Origin: Qipengyuania qiaonensis
GTDB taxonomy: Bacteria > Pseudomonadota > Alphaproteobacteria > Sphingomonadales > Sphingomonadaceae
Direction: 5' to 3'
NCBI RefSeq assembly: GCF_019711515.1
Contig: NZ_JAIGNO010000007.1
Coordinates: 1 to 64,000, forward strand
DNA: 64,000 bases
In this document: positions 8,289-17,897 of the stretch, piece after piece
Numbering within the stretch: the stretch's first letter is position 1
Layout: each line of letters starts with the position of its first letter
Position numbers and translations under genes: made by a program
The notes under the pieces: generated by a model
What the model saw: only the letters and a program-made list of their open reading frames with translations
The model's database searches: none
Told to the model about the DNA's origin: nothing

Positions 8289-10166
8289 TCACCCCAAGAG
8301 CTGAGCGACGATCCTGACGAGCCAGTTTTCGGAGTCCAGCCGTTGCGGCCGGTTCCTGGGCGCGGGACAGGCGAGGCAATAGGCCTGCACTCCTCTAGCT
8401 CCCAGCAGCCGGTCTGCATCCGCTGCAATCTGCGATACGAGCGAGTTTTGACCCTGCGCCATACGGGCGAACACATCGCCCCCTGTTTCGGCGTCTTCTC
8501 CGTCACCGATCAGCCACTGGCGAAGCAGCGTGTCGTAGGTCGACGGCGTGGTACCTAGATAACGCACATGCCAGTTGTTGCCGAGCTTGGCCTGGGCTGC
8601 TGTCCATTCGAGCGCTTCGGGCAGACCGCCATATTCGTCGACGAGCCGCAATTGGCGCGCCGTGCCGCCGTCCCACACCCGGCCTTGCCCTACGGCATCG
8701 ACTTGGTCGCGCGTCATGCCGCGTGCTTCACCGACGCGGGCGAGGAAATCCTCATATCCGTTTTCGATGAAGGCCTGCATAATGGCGTCGGTTTCGGGGG
8801 TGAAACCGCCAATAATGTCGGGTTGGCCCGAGAGCGGAGTGGTGCGCACGCCGTCGCTGGTCACGCCAGCCAAGGCGGCTGTTTCCTCGAAGGTCGGGAT
8901 CACCGCGAAGATGCCGATGGAGCCGGTTATGGTTTCGGGCTCGGCAAAGATGCGGTCGGCAGGCGTGGCTACCCAATACCCCCCGCTCGCTGCCACGTTG
9001 GCCATGGAGACGGCCACCGGGATGTCGCGCGCCTTGTGGCGCAGAATGGCGTCGCGGATCATTTCGCTCGCCAGAACCGATCCGCCGGGCGAATCCACGC
9101 GCACCACGAGGCCGGCCAGATCGTCTTCGAGCGCTTCGTCGAGCAACGTCGCGATGCGGTCGCCACCCGCCATACCCGGCCCTGCCTCGCCGTCGACGAT
9201 TTCGCCTGCAACGGTGATCACGCCAATGGGCTTGCCCGTGCTGGACAGGGGATTGTCCTCCAACCATGCGGTGAGCGTCGTGTGCGGATAGGCGTTCGGG
9301 CCTTCGCCCCATTCGTCCTCGCCCACCAGCTCGACGATGCGCTTCTCGAAATCGGAGCGGTTGCCGAGCTTGTCGACAAGTCCAGCCTGCAGCGCCGCCG
9401 TTGCCAAGTCCCCGCGAGCGGCCGCCACCCACTCGACGGGCTGCGTCGTGATACGCTCGATGTCTGCTCCTGGCCGCACCTTCTTGAGGTTTGCGCGGTA
9501 TTCCTCCCATAGTGTCTCGTAGAGTGCGCGTGCGTTCTCGCGCGCCAGTTCGGACATACCGGTGCTGCTATAGGGTTCGACGGCGCTCTTATACTCTCCG
9601 ACCTTGTACACGCGCGCGTTCACTTTCAGCTTTTCCAGAAGGCCTGCGTAGTAGAGCCTTTCGCCCCCAGGCCCCGCTACTACTGCACCGCCGAGCGGGT
9701 TGACCCAGACTTCGCTCGCATGCGCGGCAAGCAGCATCGCATCGTCCGTATAGGCCGTTGCGTAAGTCAGTACCGGCTTATCGGCGGCACGGACGCGGTC
9801 GAGCGCTTCGCCTACATCCCGCAAGTGCACTTGACCGCCGCCGATAAAGCGATCGAGATCGAGCACGACGGCGGCAATTCGTTCATCCTCGGCTGCTTCG
9901 TTCAGCGCATGGACGAGATCGCGTGCCTGGTACTCGCCCATCGGGGCCTGCCCCGCAAGCAACGCTTCGACGGGATCTATTTCGGTACGTTCCTCCACGA
10001 CGATGCCGTTGAGGTCCAGCAGCAGCGCTCCGTCGCGCACCGATGCCGGGCTGGGTCGCGCGGTCAGCACCGCGAAGAGAGCGGAAAAGAAGAGCAGCAT
10101 GAAAACGAGTACCAGCCCGTCCTTGATGCCGACCAAAAGGCGCCAGACCTTTCCAGCGAAACGCAT
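8289..10166 (-). CDS. sppA: Signal peptide peptidase SppA, 67 kDa type
   Basis: A 625-residue inner-membrane serine protease of the long SppA type, which degrades cleaved signal peptides. An N-terminal membrane anchor (about residues 14-36) precedes two tandem S49 domains. The general-base lysine is K193 (YKVGEYKSAVEP) and the nucleophile is S394 (MANVAASGGYW), matching the split Lys/Ser arrangement of E. coli SppA. A strong AGGAG site precedes the ATG. It is divergent from pyrB across about 100 bases and lies just upstream of tRNA-Val on the same strand. Confidence 0.96.
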   Translation of the reverse strand: MRFAGKVWRLLVGIKDGLVLVFMLLFFSALFAVLTARPSPASVRDGALLLDLNGIVVEERTEIDPVEALLAGQAPMGEYQARDLVHALNEAAEDERIAAVVLDLDRFIGGGQVHLRDVGEALDRVRAADKPVLTYATAYTDDAMLLAAHASEVWVNPLGGAVVAGPGGERLYYAGLLEKLKVNARVYKVGEYKSAVEPYSSTGMSELARENARALYETLWEEYRANLKKVRPGADIERITTQPVEWVAAARGDLATAALQAGLVDKLGNRSDFEKRIVELVGEDEWGEGPNAYPHTTLTAWLEDNPLSSTGKPIGVITVAGEIVDGEAGPGMAGGDRIATLLDEALEDDLAGLVVRVDSPGGSVLASEMIRDAILRHKARDIPVAVSMANVAASGGYWVATPADRIFAEPETITGSIGIFAVIPTFEETAALAGVTSDGVRTTPLSGQPDIIGGFTPETDAIMQAFIENGYEDFLARVGEARGMTRDQVDAVGQGRVWDGGTARQLRLVDEYGGLPEALEWTAAQAKLGNNWHVRYLGTTPSTYDTLLRQWLIGDGEDAETGGDVFARMAQGQNSLVSQIAADADRLLGARGVQAYCLACPAPRNRPQRLDSENWLVRIVAQLLG

Positions 10167-10268
10167 GTCAGTAATCTCCTGTTGCCCCCGAGTTAGGGAA
10201 GGGCGCGACGCATTGCCACTGGAAAGCGCTTGAGCGCGCCACTGGCCTCGACTAAGGGCGTGGTCTCA

Positions 10269-11294
10269 ATGACATCAACGGAAAACTCGCCCCATGCGGC
10301 CCGCTATCCTGCGGGCGCGCTCGCGTTCCCGCACCGCGACCTGATCGGCATCGGCCATCTTGAGCGACACGAAATCCTCTTCCTGCTCGATGAAGCGGAA
10401 CAGTGGGTGACGTTGAACCGGCAGGCGACCAAACATGAAAACTTGCTGTCGGGTATGACCGTAATCAACGCCTTCTTTGAAAACTCCACCCGTACATTGT
10501 TGAGCTTCGAAATCGCAGGAAAGCGGCTGGGCGCGGACGTCGTCAATATGCACGCTGCGCAATCGAGCGTGAAGAAGGGCGAAACGCTGATTGATACGGC
10601 GATCACGCTCAATGCCATGCGGGCCGATGCAATCGTGATACGCCACGGTTCCAGCGGGGCGACCCAGTTGATCGCGGACAAGGTCGACTGTCCCGTACTT
10701 AATGCGGGCGATGGACAGCACGAACACCCGACTCAAGCGCTCCTTGACGCGCTGGCGCTGCGTCACTCCTTGCGCGAGAGGGGCGAGATGGCGGAGGATT
10801 TCACTGGCCTCACGATCGTGATCTGCGGCGATATCCTGCACAGTCGCGTGGCCCGCTCAAACTTGCTGTGTCTGCAGGCGCTCGGCGCGACGGTCCGTCT
10901 TTGCGCGCCGCCTGCGCTAGTGCCAATGGGTATCGAAGCGATGGGCGCCGAAGTGTTCCATGATTTCGACGCAGCGCTTGCAGGGGCGGACGTCGCGATG
11001 ATGCTGCGGCTACAGACCGAACGCATGAGCGGACAGTTCATCCCTTCGGCGCGCGAGTATCACCACCTGTACGGCCTTACGAAAAAGCGCTTGGGCAAGG
11101 CGGCTAAGACCGCACTGGTCATGCACCCTGGGCCAATGAATCGCGGGGTCGAGATCGATAGTGAGGTGGCCGATATGATCGATCGATCGATCATAACACG
11201 GCAGGTCGAAATGGGCGTCGCCATGCGTATGGCCGCACTCGACATATTGACGCGCCGCGCGCGGGGCGTCAATGGATGGGGAGAAGCGGAATGA
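10269..11294 (+). CDS. pyrB: Aspartate carbamoyltransferase catalytic chain
   Basis: A 341-residue enzyme that condenses carbamoyl phosphate with aspartate, the committed step of pyrimidine synthesis. Visible motifs are the carbamoyl-phosphate loop FFENSTRT (STRT at 73-76), HPTQ at 153-156, and the later HPGPMNRG segment. ATG 10269 is chosen because AAGGG lies 10 bases upstream; a TTG at 10230 would add 13 unconserved residues. The stop overlaps the start of the next gene (ATGA), so the two are translationally coupled. No regulatory chain (pyrI) is present. The partner appears to be the dihydroorotase-like protein, as in enzymes that assemble with an inactive dihydroorotase. Confidence 0.97.
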   Translation: MTSTENSPHAARYPAGALAFPHRDLIGIGHLERHEILFLLDEAEQWVTLNRQATKHENLLSGMTVINAFFENSTRTLLSFEIAGKRLGADVVNMHAAQSSVKKGETLIDTAITLNAMRADAIVIRHGSSGATQLIADKVDCPVLNAGDGQHEHPTQALLDALALRHSLRERGEMAEDFTGLTIVICGDILHSRVARSNLLCLQALGATVRLCAPPALVPMGIEAMGAEVFHDFDAALAGADVAMMLRLQTERMSGQFIPSAREYHHLYGLTKKRLGKAAKTALVMHPGPMNRGVEIDSEVADMIDRSIITRQVEMGVAMRMAALDILTRRARGVNGWGEAE

Positions 11295-12520
11295 AGCAGC
11301 AGCGCCCGCTGACAATCTCCGGCGGCCGGATCGTGACGCGCGAAGGCGTGCGTGAAGGGACCGTGCGACTGGTCGACGGTCGCATCGACGAAATTTGTGG
11401 CCAACCGCATGAAAACGATGAAGTCATCGACGCCGGGGGCAGGCTGGTCACGCCGGGTCTGGTGGATCTTGGCGTGTTCGCGGTCGACAAGCCCGCCTTC
11501 CACTTCGGTGGAATCACCCGCGCGGCTCTGATGCCGGATCAGTCGCCGCCCTTGGACCTGCCGAGCCGCATCTCTTACATTGCAAAGAGCGGCAAGCCCG
11601 ATTTCTGGGTCCACCCTCTCGCCGCCGCGACACGCGGTATCAATGGGCGGGAAATTGCCGAACTTGCGCTTATGCGCGAGGCGGGCGCCCGCGGCGTCGC
11701 TACTGGACGTCAATGGATTGCAGATTCGGGAGTCATGCTGCGTTTGCTCCAATATGCGGCGATGCTGGACATGACAGTCATCGCTCATGCCGAGGACGCG
11801 GCGCTGGTTGGCGCAGCGGTCGCCACAGCGGGTGAGGTTGCCACACGCCGCGGCCTGCCCTGCGCGCCGGCCCACGCTGAGGCTATTGCCATCTCCCGCG
11901 ATATCGCGTTGGCCGAGATGGCCGCTGCGCGCATTCATTTTCGGCAGGTCACCACGAAGGCCGGACTCGATATCGTCCGCGGGGCCAAGGCGCGTGGAGC
12001 GAGAGTGACCTGCGGGGTTACCCCCGCGCATTTCATGCTGTCGGATCTCGCGACTGTCGATTTCCGTACCTTTGCGCGCCTCTCCCCTCCGCTGCGCAGC
12101 GAGGAAGACCGACACGCTGTGCGCGAAGCTATCAGAGATGGCACGATCGATGTCATTGCCAGTGGGCATGATCCACGCGGACCGGAGGACAAGCGCCTCC
12201 CGTTCTCAGATGCCGAGCCAGGAATGGCCGGAGCCGAAACTTTGTTGGCGATGACGCTTTCCCTTGTGCGCGACGAGGTGATCGACTTGGTCAAGGCTTT
12301 CGAACTGATCGCGATGGCGCCAGCGCGCATTCTCGGCGTAGAAGCAGGCGCGATTGCGGCGGGTCTGGAAGCCGATATCGCGATAATCGACCCCGAAAAG
12401 CCTTGGATCATCCAGAGCGCCAAAATGGAAGCTGCGGCCGGCAACACGCCCTTCGACGGTCAGCCGACGCAGGGCCGTGTCAGCGCGCTCTACAAGGGCG
12501 GCGTTCTGATCGACCTTTAG
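11291..12520 (+). CDS. Dihydroorotase-like protein lacking metal ligands (pseudo-dihydroorotase)
   Basis: A 409-residue amidohydrolase-fold protein homologous to dihydroorotase. The metal-binding HxH that normally follows PGLVDL is replaced by GVF (residues 61-63). The TDHAPH segment that carries the catalytic aspartate reads SGHDPR (291-296). Other parts of the fold persist (AHAED with H166; [10 protein letters not shown]). Catalysis is therefore unlikely. In Pseudomonas-type systems an inactive dihydroorotase homologue is needed to assemble aspartate carbamoyltransferase, and this gene overlaps pyrB by four bases, so a structural role is inferred. A true dihydroorotase would have to be encoded elsewhere. 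A strong terminator follows. Confidence 0.88.
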   Translation: MKQQRPLTISGGRIVTREGVREGTVRLVDGRIDEICGQPHENDEVIDAGGRLVTPGLVDLGVFAVDKPAFHFGGITRAALMPDQSPPLDLPSRISYIAKSGKPDFWVHPLAAATRGINGREIAELALMREAGARGVATGRQWIADSGVMLRLLQYAAMLDMTVIAHAEDAALVGAAVATAGEVATRRGLPCAPAHAEAIAISRDIALAEMAAARIHFRQVTTKAGLDIVRGAKARGARVTCGVTPAHFMLSDLATVDFRTFARLSPPLRSEEDRHAVREAIRDGTIDVIASGHDPRGPEDKRLPFSDAEPGMAGAETLLAMTLSLVRDEVIDLVKAFELIAMAPARILGVEAGAIAAGLEADIAIIDPEKPWIIQSAKMEAAAGNTPFDGQPTQGRVSALYKGGVLIDL

Positions 12521-12530
12521 GCCAAACGAG

Positions 12531-12562
12531 AAACCCCGCCCGGATTGCTCCGGGCGGGGTTT
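12531..12562. terminator. Bidirectional intrinsic terminator
   Basis: A perfect 13-bp stem (AAACCCCGCCCGG / CCGGGCGGGGTTT) closes a 6-base loop and is followed by T. It sits between the convergent pyrimidine operon and SPOR-protein gene, so it could serve both strands. Confidence 0.9.
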
Positions 12563-12593
12563 TCGCAATTACGATGAAGTGTGCGGAATTCTC

Positions 12594-13907
12594 TTAGCGC
12601 GCCGCAACCCGTACGTCGTTATCGATGACGTCGATTGCGCCCGGCAGCGGACGGTTTGACGCATAGGCGATGCAGCCACCGCCCTTACCCTTGACCGTGC
12701 GACACATTGACTGGGCAGATGCCTTCGCAAAGCCGGCGGCGGCGACACGATAGTAGATTTTGCCGTTGACGCGCGCCTTGGTGATCACCCGCTCGGCATC
12801 CCCGAGTTCAGGGTAACGCTTCTGGAATTGCTTCCAGGCTTCGTTGGCGTCCGACATGGAAAAATACGAACCGAGCTGAACATTGTAATTCCCGCCACGC
12901 ACGAGGCTGGCAGCGGCTCGAGCCGAGTTCCCGCTGGTCGGCGAGACGACCGGCTTGCTGGCCTTTGCGGGCGTACTCTGGACGACTTCGTTCGAGACGA
13001 AGCGGACACCACCGTTGCTGGGGGTGAGGCCAGCGTCGGCCAAGGCTGCGTCCGCGCTGTCGTATGTCGCCGGTGTTGGGTCGATGGCGGGCAACTCGGC
13101 GGCAAAGGCGAAATCGCTCTCGGGCGTTTCCACAACCGGCTCTTCCACTGTTGCAGCGGCGAGCATGTCGATGCTGGGGTGGTTGGCCAACGCAAGCATC
13201 TTCGGCTGCCCCGGATCGACCTGTGGCTGGACGCCGAGCAGGCTGGTCACACGAAGCGTGAAGGCTTCTGGATGGATCATTGCTGCCCATTCGGCCATCC
13301 GATCGCCGACTTCGCCAGCAGGCACATCTTCAGCCGCCATAATACGGGCCGCGCGCCAGTTACCCTGCAGTGCATAGGCATAGGCTAGGTTCTGACGAAC
13401 TTTCGGCGTATTCTGACCGCCGCGCAACGCGTTGCTTAGAACATGAACGCCATAGTCCGGTCGGCCGGCTAGTGCGATAGCCAGACCGAAATCGGCAGGA
13501 TCGAGCGTAGCTTCGAAGCGCTGAAGGGTATCGAGCGCACCCGGCTGGTCACCGACGGCAATCTGCGCGAGCGTGTAGCTGATGATCGTCCGCGCAGCGG
13601 TGTCACCCAACTCGATGGCTTCGGCAAACGTGGCTGTCGCCGATGTAAACCGGCCATCTTCGAGATAGGCGTTGCCGAGCAGCGTGCGTGTATAGGCGTC
13701 GCGCGGGTTGGCCAGCACGGCGGCTTCGGCATGCTGAACACCCTTCGAGATTTTGCCTTTGGCCAATGCCTTTTCGGCATGCGCTGCCGAGTATGCATGG
13801 CTTGGTGCTACCTGCCCGGTACATGCCGTCAGTGCGGTAGTAGCCAGCGCCGTGGTGACGGCGAGTTGGACGAACCGCTTGTTCCTGGCTTTCGTCTCGG
13901 TACTCAT
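12594..13907 (-). CDS. SPOR-domain lipoprotein with TPR-like repeats
   Basis: A 437-residue envelope protein. The N-terminus has a signal with lipobox-like TALTAC near residue 28. Residues about 40-200 read as tetratricopeptide helices (AEKALAKGKISKGVQHAEAAVLANPRDAYTRTLLGNAYLEDGRF). A low-complexity linker follows. The last 100 residues form a SPOR domain (YNVQLGSYFSMSDANEAWKQF), a fold that binds denuded septal peptidoglycan. It lies upstream of or alongside the small RHH gene and the ParA gene on the same strand, and a second SPOR protein lies beyond them. A role in division or septal cell-wall metabolism is inferred. Confidence 0.85.
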   Translation of the reverse strand: MSTETKARNKRFVQLAVTTALATTALTACTGQVAPSHAYSAAHAEKALAKGKISKGVQHAEAAVLANPRDAYTRTLLGNAYLEDGRFTSATATFAEAIELGDTAARTIISYTLAQIAVGDQPGALDTLQRFEATLDPADFGLAIALAGRPDYGVHVLSNALRGGQNTPKVRQNLAYAYALQGNWRAARIMAAEDVPAGEVGDRMAEWAAMIHPEAFTLRVTSLLGVQPQVDPGQPKMLALANHPSIDMLAAATVEEPVVETPESDFAFAAELPAIDPTPATYDSADAALADAGLTPSNGGVRFVSNEVVQSTPAKASKPVVSPTSGNSARAAASLVRGGNYNVQLGSYFSMSDANEAWKQFQKRYPELGDAERVITKARVNGKIYYRVAAAGFAKASAQSMCRTVKGKGGGCIAYASNRPLPGAIDVIDNDVRVAAR

Positions 13908-13943
13908 TCTTACCCCCTTACAGGCGATCCCACGTCGTCAGTT

Positions 13944-14471
13944 CTATTTGCCGCGATGCTGCACCTGGGCAGCAAGGCTTGCGATTTCCGGCATTTCCGC
14001 GAGCAACGCATCGAGCGCATCGGTCACTAATTGTTGCGCGCTTCGGCCGCGAACGGTGCACGCCAGTCGCAGCATCAGATGGCGCTCCTGGTCGAGGCGC
14101 AGGGTGAAAGCTGCGCGCTTGCCCTGCGCGGCGGCAGGTTTGCGCGACACCGGCCTGGGCTGGGCGGGCCGGTCGAGTTGTGCCTGAATCTTGTTCAGCG
14201 ATTCCCGTACCTGGTTGGGTGCGCCGCTTTCATTGGCAGCGCGGCGCAGGCCTGCATTAGGCGCGATGGCCACGACCTTTTCCTGCAGAGGCGATGGTCC
14301 GTTGGGACCTTCGTCGCCCATATCGTTCCACCCGAGATCTTCGAGATTGGCGGCGGCTTCCTTGCCGTCGACCGGACCCGGGATTCCCGATTGCGGCCGC
14401 ATGGCAGGCTTGGCGCCGCCCTTGCGTGCCAGCAGGGTGGAAGAAAGCGAGGCGAAATTGGCGTCAGACAT
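13944..14471 (-). CDS. Small partner of ParA-like ATPase, possible ribbon-helix-helix C-terminus
   Basis: A 175-residue protein. The first 100 residues are disordered and polar. The C-terminal 60 residues (KRAAFTLRLDQERHLMLRLACTVRGRSAQQLVTDALDALLAEM) have the beta-strand then two-helix pattern of ribbon-helix-helix DNA-binding or partition partners. The gene starts 24 bases after the ParA-like ATPase gene on the same strand. Such pairs usually work together: the ATPase forms a gradient or filament and the partner stimulates it or binds cargo. Whether the cargo is DNA or a protein cluster cannot be told from sequence. Confidence 0.7.
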   Translation of the reverse strand: MSDANFASLSSTLLARKGGAKPAMRPQSGIPGPVDGKEAAANLEDLGWNDMGDEGPNGPSPLQEKVVAIAPNAGLRRAANESGAPNQVRESLNKIQAQLDRPAQPRPVSRKPAAAQGKRAAFTLRLDQERHLMLRLACTVRGRSAQQLVTDALDALLAEMPEIASLAAQVQHRGK

Positions 14472-14495
14472 CCGGCAGTCTCCGCCCTCAGCTTC

Positions 14496-15212
14496 TTATT
14501 GTGCCACTCGGCGGCCGAAGCCGCCTGCGGGGCGATGAGCACCGGGAATTGCGCTTTGCATGTTCGGTGCGGCGAAGATCGTGCGGCGAAAGTTCTTTTC
14601 CAGACGATCGGCGATATACTTCCACAAGGCGGTGACCTCGGCGGCCGAGCGGCTTTCTGGATCAACCTCCATAACCGTGCGGCCGTCGATCATCGAAGCG
14701 GCGAAATCGGTCCGGTGATGGAGCGTGATCGGCGCAACCGTGCCATGCTGCGATAGCGCGACGGCGGCTTCCGAAGTGATTTTGGCCTTGGGGGTGGCGG
14801 CGTTGACGACGAATACCAGCGGCTTGCCCGCGCGTTCGCACAGATCGACCGTCGCGCCTACCGCGCGCAGATCGTGCGGACTGGGGCGGGTCGGAACGAC
14901 GATCAGTTCGGCCACCGAGATGACCGATTGGATGGCCATTGTGATTGCCGGCGGTGTATCGAGCACCGCAAGCTTGAAGCCTTGCTGGCGCAGGATGGTG
15001 AGGTCGGTAGCCAGGCGGGCGACCGTGGTCTGGGCGAAGGCGGGATATTCGTCCTCACGCTCGTTCCACCAGTCGGCCAGCGATCCCTGCGGGTCGATGT
15101 CGATTAGGACGACCGGGCCTGCGCCAGCGCGCTGGGCCTGAACGGCGAGATGTCCCGAGAGGGTGGTTTTCCCCGATCCGCCCTTCTGCGATGCCAATGC
15201 CAGTACACGCAA
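14496..15212 (-). CDS. ParA/MinD-family ATPase
   Basis: A 238-residue deviant-Walker ATPase. The P-loop near the N-terminus is QKGGSGKTT with the signature lysine, followed by switch I around DIDPQGSLADWW and switch II LDTPP. It is short and lacks the N-terminal HTH of plasmid ParA, so it resembles ParA-like proteins that position cargo or division factors. TTG at 15212 is chosen because AGGGGGA lies 7 bases upstream and the product then begins MRVLALASQKGG; a TTG at 15245 is the alternative. It is encoded with a small partner gene and flanked by SPOR proteins, which hints at cell-pole or division positioning. It is probably not the main chromosomal ParA, because no ParB lies nearby. Confidence 0.87.
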   Translation of the reverse strand: MRVLALASQKGGSGKTTLSGHLAVQAQRAGAGPVVLIDIDPQGSLADWWNEREDEYPAFAQTTVARLATDLTILRQQGFKLAVLDTPPAITMAIQSVISVAELIVVPTRPSPHDLRAVGATVDLCERAGKPLVFVVNAATPKAKITSEAAVALSQHGTVAPITLHHRTDFAASMIDGRTVMEVDPESRSAAEVTALWKYIADRLEKNFRRTIFAAPNMQSAIPGAHRPAGGFGRRVAQ

Positions 15213-15442
15213 GACTTGGTCCCCCTGGTTTGCGCCTTTATCCAATTCACGGTGCTGCGAACTTATGCAGCGGTGTTGTCATGGCAATCGCAGACCAGCC
15301 CTAATTTTAGGTTAACCCGCCGACACTTATGGGCACGCCCGTGAGGAGCTCTGCGTGGCAACATTTTGCTAAGAGCTGATTTACTATAGGGTGCAGCCTA
15401 TCCGGCGCGCTTGGGCACGTCGTCGCAGGTAAGGGGTGCGCA

Positions 15443-16480
15443 ATGCTACGATTGGCGAAAGCGGCATGGATGGCCGGCATTGCGGCCGCCGCAATCGGCT
15501 TTTCGACATCGGCCCTGGCCGATGTCAAAGCGGGCGTCGACGCTTGGACGCAAGGTGACTTCGCCAATGCCGTGCGCGAATGGGCAGACCCTGCGGCCGC
15601 GGGTGACCCCGATGCACAGTTCAACATGGCGCAAGCTTACAGACTCGGGCGTGGGGTGTATGCCGACCTTGCTCAGGCCGAAGCGCTCTATGCCAAGGCT
15701 GCAGCGCAGGGGCACGTGAAGGCGGCCGACAATTACGGATTGTTGCTCTTCCAGCGTGGTGCACGTCAAGAAGCGATGCCTTTCGTTTCCGCTGCTGCGC
15801 TGCGCGGCGACCCGCGTGCGCAGTATCTGCTCGGCATCGCCCACTTCAATGGCGATCTCGTCGAGAAAGACTGGGGCCGCGCTTATGCCTTGCTGACGCT
15901 TGCCAACTCCACGGGGCTCCCCCAGGCGCGCGGAGCGCTTGTCCAGATGGACGAGTACATATCGTTGGAGGATCGCCAGGAAGCACAAACGCTGGCAGCC
16001 ACCTTGAAGGCCGATGCCGACGCGGCACGAGCGAGAGAACTGGCAGCCATCGATCTCGCGCTCGGGGTCGGTGCGACTCGGGACTCTAGCGAGCCGTCCG
16101 CGTTCCTTGCGGCAGGGGCGGACTACACGGTACCCACGCCACGTCCCGAGGTGGTCGCGAGCCGGAACTACGAAATGCCCACGCGGCAGGCGGTGGTAGC
16201 CACGAGCAGCCCTGCTGCGACACCCGCGCTACCCGTATCCGGAGCAAAGCCGTCCGGGCCGTGGAAAGTACAACTCGGTGCTTTCGGCGTGCCGGGCAAT
16301 GCCGAACGTCTGTGGGGACGGCTTTCGGGTCGATCCGAAATCGCGGGGTACGAGCGCCTTCTCGTAAAGTCTGCCAATCTAACGGTACTTTCGGCGGGCG
16401 GCTATTCCACGCGCGGCGAGGCAGACGCGGCCTGCACTTCTCTCAAACGCAGCGGGCTGGATTGCCTCGTCACACGCTAA
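15443..16480 (+). CDS. Periplasmic Sel1-repeat and SPOR-domain protein
   Basis: A 345-residue exported protein. The signal peptide ends near ALADV (residue 27). Sel1-type helical repeats span about 35-160 (AAAGDPDAQFNMAQAYRLG, AAAQGHVKAADNYGLLLF and AALRGDPRAQYLLGIAHF). A flexible linker follows, then a C-terminal SPOR domain (WKVQLGAFGVPGNAERLWGRL). Sel1 repeats mediate protein contacts and SPOR binds septal peptidoglycan, so a scaffold at the division site is inferred. It is divergent from the ParA-like gene; the 230 bases between them hold both promoters and nothing else recognised. Confidence 0.87.
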   Translation: MLRLAKAAWMAGIAAAAIGFSTSALADVKAGVDAWTQGDFANAVREWADPAAAGDPDAQFNMAQAYRLGRGVYADLAQAEALYAKAAAQGHVKAADNYGLLLFQRGARQEAMPFVSAAALRGDPRAQYLLGIAHFNGDLVEKDWGRAYALLTLANSTGLPQARGALVQMDEYISLEDRQEAQTLAATLKADADAARARELAAIDLALGVGATRDSSEPSAFLAAGADYTVPTPRPEVVASRNYEMPTRQAVVATSSPAATPALPVSGAKPSGPWKVQLGAFGVPGNAERLWGRLSGRSEIAGYERLLVKSANLTVLSAGGYSTRGEADAACTSLKRSGLDCLVTR

Positions 16481-16537
16481 GGACAGACGCTTGGCAATGT
16501 GATTTACCGTGATAATACGGTCCTCCAGGGAGACTGT

Positions 16538-17827
16538 ATGCACGATAACAACGATGGCACACCTGACATGACAGAGCAGGCTGCCGCCGCACCAATCGCC
16601 GCTTCGAGCACCGGCAGGATAAGCAGTCTCGATTTCATCCGTGGTATCGCGGTCATGGGAATACTGGCGGCCAATATCGTCGCCTTCGGACAGCCGATGA
16701 CGGCATATATGTTTCCCGGTGCCTTTGCTGTCGTGCATAGCGAGACGGAAGACTGGATGTGGGTGGCCCAGTTCGTGCTGATCGACAACAAGATGCGGGG
16801 CCTGTTTTCCCTGCTGTTCGGTGCTGGCATGTACCTGTTCCTGGAAAAAGCATGGGCTCGGCAACAGGGCGCCTGGCTGCAGATACAGAGACTGTTCTGG
16901 CTCGGCCTGTTCGGCCTGTTCCACTACTTCTTCATCTGGCGCGGAGACATTCTCTTTCTTTATGCTTGCGCGGGCATGGCGGCACTGTTGTTCGTTGGCT
17001 TGTCGCGGCGCAAGCAACTTGTGCTGGGGCTGTTCGGATATCTCGGTGGGGCGCTGCTTTATGGCGGTTTCCTCGGCTTCCTCCCGGTTATAGCGGATAC
17101 CGACTTCGGCAAGCGCCCAGCGTTCGCGCAGATGGCCGATGAACTTGAGGCGGACAAACAGGAAGCTCTCGCCGAGGGCGAACTGGAGACAGGGTTAATC
17201 TCGAGCGGCAACTATGGAGAGTGGGTGCAGTACAATTTTTCAGCCCATACCGAAGAACTGCCCTTCTATCTTTTCATGTTTTGGTTCGAAACGTTGCCGC
17301 TCATGATGATCGGGATGGCTGCATATCGCTATGGGCTTTTCGACGGGGGAATCGAAGCGGGGCGTCTGCGAAAATGGGGTTGGTCGCTGCTACTTGCCGG
17401 GACGGCGTTGACCGTACCGGTTGCATTATGGGCCAAGGATGGCGGGCTGACCTACTACGGCACACTCGCGGCCATGGCCGGATGGTCGAAGATTCCATGC
17501 GGGTTGGCCATCTTCGGACTGGTCGCGCTGCTCGCACTTTGGGGTCAACGCGCAAGCGGTTCGCTGGCCGAACGCATTTCGGCCGCAGGGCGCGTCGCAT
17601 TCACCAATTATCTCGGCACCTCAGTACTGATGCTGTTTGTTTTCCACGGGTGGGCAGGCGGTCTGTTCGGCAAACTCGGTCGTGGAGAACTCTATCTTGT
17701 CGTGATCGTGACATGGGCGGTGATGCTGATCTGGTCCAAGCCCTGGTTGGAGCGCTATCGTTTCGGTCCGCTCGAATGGCTGTGGCGTTGCCTTACCTAC
17801 CGCCAGATATTTCCCTTGAAGCGATAG
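16538..17827 (+). CDS. DUF418 multi-pass membrane protein (YeiB family)
   Basis: About 429 residues with some ten hydrophobic segments. The opening SSLDFIRGIAVMGILAANI is the hallmark of the DUF418/YeiB family, related to membrane acyltransferases. The C-terminal DUF418 part includes GRVAFTNYLGTSVLM and the LWSKPWLERYRFGPLEWLWR-type ending. ATG 16538 follows AGGGAG at a 6-base spacing; a GTG at 16499 would add an unlikely leader. The function of the family is not established, and acyl transfer to envelope sugars is a common guess. The bfd-bfr pair follows but has its own upstream region. Confidence 0.85.
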   Translation: MHDNNDGTPDMTEQAAAAPIAASSTGRISSLDFIRGIAVMGILAANIVAFGQPMTAYMFPGAFAVVHSETEDWMWVAQFVLIDNKMRGLFSLLFGAGMYLFLEKAWARQQGAWLQIQRLFWLGLFGLFHYFFIWRGDILFLYACAGMAALLFVGLSRRKQLVLGLFGYLGGALLYGGFLGFLPVIADTDFGKRPAFAQMADELEADKQEALAEGELETGLISSGNYGEWVQYNFSAHTEELPFYLFMFWFETLPLMMIGMAAYRYGLFDGGIEAGRLRKWGWSLLLAGTALTVPVALWAKDGGLTYYGTLAAMAGWSKIPCGLAIFGLVALLALWGQRASGSLAERISAAGRVAFTNYLGTSVLMLFVFHGWAGGLFGKLGRGELYLVVIVTWAVMLIWSKPWLERYRFGPLEWLWRCLTYRQIFPLKR

Positions 17828-17843
17828 CGCAATCGCTTGCTAT

Positions 17844-17858
17844 TGAGAACAACTCTCA
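17844..17858. promoter_or_regulatory. Candidate iron-responsive operator upstream of bfd
   Basis: The inverted repeat TGAGA-ACAAC-TCTCA lies 40 bases upstream of the bfd start. The arms are perfect and resemble halves of Fur-type boxes. Bacterioferritin systems are usually iron-regulated, so an iron-response site is plausible but unproven. Confidence 0.35.
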
Positions 17859-17897
17859 CTACAAACGCTCTTGCGAGTCAGTCGCAGGAGTTTTCTA

